Shown here piece after piece: positions 6,576-10,504 of a stretch of DNA of 10,504 nucleotides. Below the pieces are notes generated by a model. It was not told the origin of the DNA. It did no database searches and saw only the letters and a program-made list of their open reading frames with translations. The stretch is from an uncultured Ruminococcus sp. Lineage in GTDB: Bacteria; Bacillota_A; Clostridia; Oscillospirales; Acutalibacteraceae. A program made the translations under genes and the position numbers. The stretch's first letter is position 1. The number at the start of each line of letters is the position of its first letter. The stretch covers positions 1-10,504 of the forward strand of contig CACYEJ010000040.1 of the NCBI GenBank assembly GCA_902773395.1. Direction: 5' to 3'.

Positions 6576-6866
6576 ATGACAATGGATCTTTCTAAACTGA
6601 AAAGTAAAAATGGGGAGCTGTACGATGACTTTGTAAAAAAAGCAAAGGAAAAAAGGAAATTTGAATTTACTCTTGACGGAAACTTTTATAAATCAGATGA
6701 ATATGAAATAGAAAATGCTAAGTTCTGGAGAATGTTCAGAAACAATGAGGATTTGATTCCATATAAAATTTTTATCTCATTTGAGGATCATATGGAGGAT
6801 AAAATCTTCGGTGAATTTACTTTTCCGGAGAAATTTGAAGAAATCACAATTGTAAGCTATGATTAA
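6576..6866 (+). CDS. unrecognised small acidic protein (96 residues)
   Basis: I do not recognise this family. The protein is soluble-looking, with no membrane segment, signal peptide, cysteine or repeat. It is rich in charge (13 Glu, 9 Asp, 13 Lys, 3 Arg) and in aromatics (12 Phe, 5 Tyr, 1 Trp). A basic, probably helical N-terminal third (about 1-30) is followed by alternating hydrophobic/charged segments that look like beta strands (28-34, 66-71, 80-94). The ORF is credible because AGGGTGAG (6562-6569) sits 6 bases before the ATG at 6576, which is preferred over the in-frame ATG at 6582, and because a strong promoter and a perfect terminator bracket it exactly. It is monocistronic, so its neighbours do not hint at its role. 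Confidence 0.8.
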   Translation: MTMDLSKLKSKNGELYDDFVKKAKEKRKFEFTLDGNFYKSDEYEIENAKFWRMFRNNEDLIPYKIFISFEDHMEDKIFGEFTFPEKFEEITIVSYD

Positions 6867-6873
6867 TGATAAA

Positions 6874-6905
6874 AGCCTGTGCAGCGGATAATAACTGCAC
6901 AGGCT
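6874..6905. terminator. bidirectional rho-independent terminator
   Basis: AGCCTGTGCAG (6874-6884) and CTGCACAGGCT (6895-6905) form a perfect 11-bp GC-rich stem with a 10-nt loop. On the plus strand it is followed by GTTTTATATT, and on the minus strand the stem runs into TTTT. It should end both the 96-residue gene and the convergent cca gene, whose stop is at 6936-6938. Confidence 0.93.
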
Positions 6906-6935
6906 GTTTTATATTGGTGAAAAGATGTTGTTATA

Positions 6936-8270
6936 TTAATTGCTGTTAAGCAAATTCTTCTTTGTAAAGCTGATGAGTAACTCCTTGTCATTTGCAAGCC
7001 TGCCATTAATTACTTCATCGAGAAGCGTACTGAGAATTACACCTATTTGTTTTCCGGGGGCGACACCGAGTTCAATCAGGTCACTGCCGTTTACCGCAAG
7101 ATCCTTTAGAGAAAAGCACGATTTTTGATTGATAATCTCCAGTGCCTTTTTCTCCAGTCTGTCAATATAGTCAAGACGTGATAAACACATTGGACTTTGT
7201 GCAAGCGTGTCGGCTCGTTTCATCTCCAAAAGCAAAAAGAAAATTTCAGGGCTATGCTTATTCATACAGCGTTTGATTGAAGTGTTGGTTTCTGCAATCT
7301 GTACGTCATGAATTTTTACCAGCTTTGTGACGGTGTTCTTCGTGTTGTTGTCGAATTTCAGTCGTTTGAGAATTTCAGAAGTGATTTCCGCACTTACATT
7401 GGCATGACCGTAAAAATGCCCCTGACCGTTTTTCATAGAGAAGCAGCTCGGCTTTCCTATATCGTGAAACAGTGCGGTAAGCCTAAGAATAGGATCAGCC
7501 TTGATGTTTTCAACTGCAACTGCTGTGTGCGTTAAAACGTCATAGATGTGATGTATATTTTTTTGCTCAAAACCTTTCATGGGCAAAAGCTCAGGAATGA
7601 CTACCCCCAGCACATCAATATATTCTAATAGTACATTTTTTACATTATCCCCGCAAAGCAGCTTTACAAGCTCTGCGGCAATGCGTTCGCTGCTGATGTT
7701 TCTAAGCAGCTCCTTGTTTTCAAATATAGCGGCTTTTGTGCGTTCCTCTATTTTGAATCCCAGCGTTGAGGAAAATCTAATAGCCCTCATGATACGTAAT
7801 GCGTCCTCGTTAAACCGACTGTCGGCATCGCCTACACAGCGAATCACCTTTCGGGAAATATCCTCTCTGCCGCCGTAAAAATCACAAAGTCCGCAAGTGT
7901 CGTTGTAAGCAAGTGCGTTCATTGTAAAGTCACGTCTTGCAGTGTCCTTTTCAAGGCTCTTGGTAAAGGTTACTTTTTCAGGGTGACGGTTGTCGGTATA
8001 GTCGGAATCAATTCTGAAAGTAGTGATTTCCAGCGGCATTTTGTTAATCAGTACAGTAACTGTACCGTGCTTAATGCCGGTTTCGATTACACGATAACCG
8101 CTGAAAACCTTTTCCACCTCGTCAGGCTCAGCAGATGTTGTGATGTCGTAATCCTTTGGCTTGTCACCGAGCAGACTGTCACGCACACAGCCGCCTACGA
8201 TGTACGCTTCAAAGCCGTTATCTTGAAGCTTTTGTATAGCAGTTTTTACCTCGTTAGGTAAATATATCAT
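6936..8270 (-). CDS. cca: CCA tRNA nucleotidyltransferase (class II, with HD domain)
   Basis: The 444-residue enzyme adds or repairs the 3'-terminal CCA of tRNAs using CTP and ATP, without a nucleic-acid template. The polymerase-beta-like head shows YIVGGCVRDSLLG (23-35) and the metal-binding DYD (40-42). RRDFTMNALAYN (112-123) and the nucleotide-recognition segment from D150 through RFNEDALRIMRAIRF follow. An HD-type phosphohydrolase domain lies at about 240-340 with HIYDVLTHT (241-249), LTALFHDIGKP (264-274) and KIHDV (319-323). The true start is at 8270, because CGGAGGTT (complement of 8278-8285) is 7 bases upstream and the family begins here; the frame stays open up to 8324, adding 18 unlikely residues. 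It ends at a shared terminator. Head motifs fit a full CCA enzyme, but an A-only activity cannot be excluded. Confidence 0.93.
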   Translation of the reverse strand: MIYLPNEVKTAIQKLQDNGFEAYIVGGCVRDSLLGDKPKDYDITTSAEPDEVEKVFSGYRVIETGIKHGTVTVLINKMPLEITTFRIDSDYTDNRHPEKVTFTKSLEKDTARRDFTMNALAYNDTCGLCDFYGGREDISRKVIRCVGDADSRFNEDALRIMRAIRFSSTLGFKIEERTKAAIFENKELLRNISSERIAAELVKLLCGDNVKNVLLEYIDVLGVVIPELLPMKGFEQKNIHHIYDVLTHTAVAVENIKADPILRLTALFHDIGKPSCFSMKNGQGHFYGHANVSAEITSEILKRLKFDNNTKNTVTKLVKIHDVQIAETNTSIKRCMNKHSPEIFFLLLEMKRADTLAQSPMCLSRLDYIDRLEKKALEIINQKSCFSLKDLAVNGSDLIELGVAPGKQIGVILSTLLDEVINGRLANDKELLISFTKKNLLNSN

Positions 8271-8334
8271 TTTTAGCAACCTCCGTTTTTGTGATTGAGA
8301 ATTTTTTATCGGAAGGAATAACAAATAAAATATA

Positions 8335-8375
8335 GCATATTCATTTAATAAAGGAGAGATGATGAATGAATATGC
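8335..8375 (+). promoter_or_regulatory. inverted repeat enclosing the bofA ribosome binding site and covering its start codon
   Basis: GCATATTCATT (8335-8345) is a perfect inverted repeat of AATGAATATGC (8365-8375). The stem can grow by one G-U and one A-U pair. The loop holds AAGGAGAG (8351-8358), while the ATG (8366-8368) is inside the 3' arm. No T-run follows. Whether it forms depends on where the transcript starts, which I could not place. Confidence 0.5.
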
Positions 8376-8626
8376 CGCTGTTAATTGGAATTATAGCTAT
8401 GGTAATAATATTTTATTCGATAATAAACGCAATTGGGAACGCAAAGCACCCTATCAAAAAAAGCATAATCAATGTGATTACAGGCATAACCGCACTGATA
8501 GCCGTCAATCTTTTGGCTCCGATGACAGGGGTTTCTATACCGGTTAGCGTACTTTCTATATTAATTGCCGTGATAGGGGGCGTTCCGGGGGTTACGCTGA
8601 TATTATCGCTTAGTGCGTTTTTTTAA
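8366..8626 (+). CDS. bofA: BofA family protein (pro-sigma-K processing inhibitor-like)
   Basis: This 86-residue membrane protein matches the BofA family in length, hydrophobic layout and its C-terminal motif. One hydrophobic segment is at about 4-23, a short basic stretch (27-32) separates it from a second at about 33-50, and the diagnostic GVSIPVSVLSILIAVIGGVPGVTLIL lies at about 55-80. In Bacillus subtilis BofA holds the SpoIVFB protease inactive in the outer forespore membrane until sigma-K is needed. Members also occur in Clostridia where that role is untested, so sporulation should not be inferred from this gene alone. AAGGAGAG (8351-8358) favours the ATG at 8366; ATGs at 8359 and 8362 are too close to it. 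Its last 24 bases overlap the convergent DUF4364 gene, and its T-rich 3' end may act as a weak terminator. Confidence 0.85.
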   Translation: MNMPLLIGIIAMVIIFYSIINAIGNAKHPIKKSIINVITGITALIAVNLLAPMTGVSIPVSVLSILIAVIGGVPGVTLILSLSAFF

Positions 8627-9220
8627 TTTTTCAATATCCTCAAGAGTTTTTTCTGCAAAATCAGAATTGTTCGTTATGGTAGCAATCATCATTTTGTAAA
8701 TCATTTCGGGATTATTTTGAAAGTTTTTCTTTACAAGACGAGCCTGTTTCGCATCGGGAACATAAAGCTGAAACGCAAAAAGATCGTTCTCTTCGCCCTT
8801 GATATGGCAGTCAACCATGTAACCGTTTTTGATTTTTTCGATTTCAGCTATGTTTTCACGCTCGTTTCGTTCCTGCATCAGCAGCTCCATTACGGTTTCC
8901 AAAGCACGTTCACGAATAGTAGCCGGAAGCTCATCGCTAAGATTGGCTGCAATCAGCTTGCCGCTTTTGCTTACCGTGAACAGCTCTTTCTCAGAATCAG
9001 TTTGAATAATGTTTTGTTTGTTCTGCAAATCGTTGAAAGCGTCCAGTATTTCAAAATAATTTGCAACACCATTCTTTTGCATCGCATTAATAATCAAATC
9101 TTTACCAACAGGTTTTTTTACGCAATCAATAATATAACAAATCAAAAGTCTTACGTTGCTTCGGTTTCGAAGTCCGCCGGGAATAACTCCTGCATCTATG
9201 GCATCAAATTCAATATCCAT
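8603..9220 (-). CDS. DUF4364 family protein, probable winged-helix regulator
   Basis: The 205-residue protein fits DUF4364, a family common in Clostridia with no established role. The N-terminal part, GVIPGGLRNRSNVRLLICYIID (11-32) then GKDLIINAMQKNGVANYFEILDAFNDL (39-65), reads like a winged-helix DNA-binding domain. ELPATIRERA (97-106) and QLYVPDAKQARLVKKNFQNNPEMIY (151-175) are further family segments. It is cytoplasmic with no membrane helices and a Lys/Arg-rich tail. I start it at the ATG at 9218-9220, because GGTGAT lies just upstream and DUF4364 proteins begin close to this point. The in-frame ATG at 9235 adds five residues but sits only about 9 bases after the predicted transcription start. 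Its 3' end overlaps bofA. A regulatory role is inferred from fold resemblance only. Confidence 0.85.
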   Translation of the reverse strand: MDIEFDAIDAGVIPGGLRNRSNVRLLICYIIDCVKKPVGKDLIINAMQKNGVANYFEILDAFNDLQNKQNIIQTDSEKELFTVSKSGKLIAANLSDELPATIRERALETVMELLMQERNERENIAEIEKIKNGYMVDCHIKGEENDLFAFQLYVPDAKQARLVKKNFQNNPEMIYKMMIATITNNSDFAEKTLEDIEKLKKRTKR

Positions 9221-9250
9221 ATAATCACCGTCCATATAAAATCTAATTAT

Positions 9251-9280
9251 ATTATACCATATTTTTATAAGGTTTGTACA
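9251..9280 (-). promoter_or_regulatory. promoter for the DUF4364 gene
   Basis: On the minus strand TGTACA (complement of 9275-9280) is 18 bp from a perfect TATAAT (complement of 9251-9256). Transcription would start near 9244, about 24 nt before the preferred ATG at 9220. The -10 is strong and the -35 is only a four-of-six match. Confidence 0.6.
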
Positions 9281-9314
9281 TAGTTTTTAAATTTTTATTA
9301 TACAATATTTATTA

Positions 9315-9343
9315 TTGACGAATTTCATAAAATGTGCTAGAAT
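9315..9343 (+). promoter_or_regulatory. strong promoter for the NfeD-SPFH operon
   Basis: TTGACG (9315-9320), a 17-bp spacer and TAGAAT (9338-9343), with an extended -10 TG at 9335-9336. The predicted start near 9350 leaves a leader of about 120 nt before the NfeD ATG. AAAGCAG (9350-9356) and CTGCTTT (9441-9447) could pair across that leader. The promoter is back to back with that of DUF4364. Confidence 0.82.
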
Positions 9344-9471
9344 AGAATAAAAGCAGAAGCTGTCTTTTTGAACAAATTCTTTGCATGTTTGTTAAGACTT
9401 GATTCAGATTTATCAGGAGTAATTTGCTTTGATAGTCTGGCTGCTTTGTGCTTTTAAAGGGAGGTATGAGT

Positions 9472-9903
9472 ATGGATTATATGCCATATGTGTGGATTGC
9501 CGTGATGATAATTATGGCAGTCTTCGAAGGTGTAACTTCACAGCTTGTGTCTGTGTGGTTCGTTGTTGGTGCTTTGGTTGCTGCGATTGTGAGCTTCTTT
9601 GTTCCGTCCTTCGCTTTGCAGTTCTTTGTGTTTGTCATAGTTTCTCTGATATTGCTGCTTGTGACAAAGCCGCTTGTGAGAAAGGCGAGAAGTACAAAGC
9701 CTGAGCCTACCAATGCTGACAGGAACATCGGCAAAACGGCTATTGTTACTCAGGAGATTAACAACAATGCCGGAACAGGTCAAGTTAAGCTTGCCGGAAA
9801 TACATGGACAGCACGCACTCTTGATGATGAGATTATTCCTAAGGGTGCAAAGGTTACAGTGAAGGAAATCAGCGGCGTAAAGCTTATGGTTGCATCTGTT
9901 TAA
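9472..9903 (+). CDS. NfeD family membrane protein (short form)
   Basis: The 143-residue protein has hydrophobic segments at about 6-20, 24-42 and 46-63, then a basic linker (66-73) and a C-terminal OB-fold domain (about 85-143) with GKTAIVTQEI, GQVKLAGNTWTAR and GAKVTVKEISGVKLMV. It lacks the ClpP-like protease domain of long NfeD proteins. Short NfeD proteins are encoded beside SPFH proteins and are thought to act with them in membrane microdomains or membrane protein quality control; the next gene is such a partner. AAAGGGAGG (9456-9464) is 7 bases from the ATG at 9472. The ATG at 9466 is too close to it, and a GTG frame start at 9448 lies upstream of it, so 9472 is preferred. Confidence 0.9.
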   Translation: MDYMPYVWIAVMIIMAVFEGVTSQLVSVWFVVGALVAAIVSFFVPSFALQFFVFVIVSLILLLVTKPLVRKARSTKPEPTNADRNIGKTAIVTQEINNNAGTGQVKLAGNTWTARTLDDEIIPKGAKVTVKEISGVKLMVASV

Positions 9904-9929
9904 TTAAGATTTGAGAGGAGTTTTCAGTT

Positions 9930-10504
9930 ATGCCTTTTTTAGTTTTTTTAGGAGTAGTTATTTTTATTGTTTTAATTATTGTTGTATCTAATGTAAAGAT
10001 TGTACCGCAGGCAAATGCTTATGTTATTGAGAAGCTTGGTGTGTACAGTACTACATGGACAACCGGTCTTCATGTGAAGGTTCCGTTTGTTGACAGAGTG
10101 TCAAAAAAGGTTTCCTTGAAGGAGCAGGTTGTTGACTTTCCACCTCAGCAGGTTATCACAAAGGATAACGTAACAATGCAGATTGATACGGTTGTATATT
10201 TTCAGATTACTGATCCTAAGCTGTATACCTACGGTGTAGAGCGTCCGATTGCAGCAATTGAGAATCTTACAGCTACTACGCTTCGTAATATTGTTGGTGA
10301 GCTTGAGCTTGACCACACACTTACATCTCGTGACGTTATCAACACTAAGATTAAGATTATTCTTGACGAAGCAACTGATGCTTGGGGTATTAAGGTAAAT
10401 CGTGTTGAGCTTAAAAATATTCTTCCGCCGAGAGAGATTCAGGACGCAATGGAGAAGCAGATGAAGGCTGAGCGTGAGCGTCGTGCAAGAATTCTTGACG
10501 CAGA
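9930..10504 (+). CDS. SPFH/band-7 (stomatin/QmcA-like) membrane protein, 3' end outside window
   Basis: The first 191 residues are present, with no stop before the edge. An N-terminal membrane helix (about 2-20) is followed by an SPFH domain that is easy to recognise: VPQANAYVIEKLGVYSTTW (25-43), TGLHVKVPFVDRV (45-57), DFPPQQVITKDNVTMQID (69-86), VYFQITDPK (89-97), and ELDHTLTSRD (130-139) through ILPPREIQDAMEKQMKAERERRARIL (164-189). The last part begins the charged coiled coil that mediates oligomer assembly. Such proteins form large membrane-bound rings linked to microdomains and to protease control. It follows NfeD by 26 bp with GAGAGGAG (9913-9920) as ribosome binding site, so the two form an operon. 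Confidence 0.94.
   Translation, partial: MPFLVFLGVVIFIVLIIVVSNVKIVPQANAYVIEKLGVYSTTWTTGLHVKVPFVDRVSKKVSLKEQVVDFPPQQVITKDNVTMQIDTVVYFQITDPKLYTYGVERPIAAIENLTATTLRNIVGELELDHTLTSRDVINTKIKIILDEATDAWGIKVNRVELKNILPPREIQDAMEKQMKAERERRARILDA

Noticed and set aside
8359..8547. Overlapping 62-codon frame starting at ATG 8359
   Set aside because: Its ATG sits one base after the Shine-Dalgarno, and the overlapping frame from 8366 encodes a recognisable BofA protein with correct spacing.
8717..9283. 188-codon plus-strand frame opposite DUF4364
   Set aside because: Fully antisense to a gene with clear family motifs and its own promoter; its protein has no recognisable domain.

Overview
The window looks like ordinary chromosome from a low-GC, Gram-positive anaerobe of the class Clostridia, probably a gut Ruminococcaceae/Oscillospiraceae relative. 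This rests on strong AGGAGG-type ribosome binding sites, AT-rich spacers with extended -10 promoters, and marker families typical of that class: BofA, DUF4364, and a CCA-adding enzyme with an HD domain. Genus is an inference; there is no rRNA to confirm it. I see no phage, transposon, CRISPR or defence genes.

Layout. Bases 1-766 (minus) hold most of a CobW/COG0523-type metal-chaperone GTPase ending in a long His/Glu/Asp metal-binding tract that runs off the window. Divergent from it, under a good promoter at 971-999, is the run tsaE-tsaB-rpiB (1040-2645): two components of the tRNA t6A37 machinery, then ribose-5-phosphate isomerase B. A hairpin that buries a Shine-Dalgarno sequence (2698-2731) precedes a second run (2739-5563): an HlyD/MacA-like membrane fusion protein, an FtsX/MacB-type permease overlapping it, and a protein I assign tentatively to DUF6873. 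No ABC ATPase is encoded with this pair. A 306-base spacer (5564-5869) holds a dense set of nested and mutually exclusive inverted repeats. Next come a DNA-deoxyinosine glycosylase (5870-6376) and an unrecognised, acidic, aromatic-rich 96-residue protein (6576-6866) with its own strong promoter. A bidirectional terminator separates that gene from the convergent cca gene (6936-8270, minus).

In the last third, cca diverges from a bofA-family gene (8366-8626) whose start codon lies in a perfect 11-bp inverted repeat. bofA then converges on, and overlaps by 24 bases, a DUF4364 gene (8603-9220, minus). Divergent from DUF4364, behind a near-consensus promoter, is an NfeD-SPFH pair (9472-10504, incomplete), a well-known membrane-organising gene couple.

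Most of the window is housekeeping. The best candidates for something new are not large systems. They are the structured element in the 5564-5869 spacer, the two hairpins that could block translation initiation (2698-2731 and 8335-8375), the ATPase-less exporter locus, and the solitary 96-residue gene.
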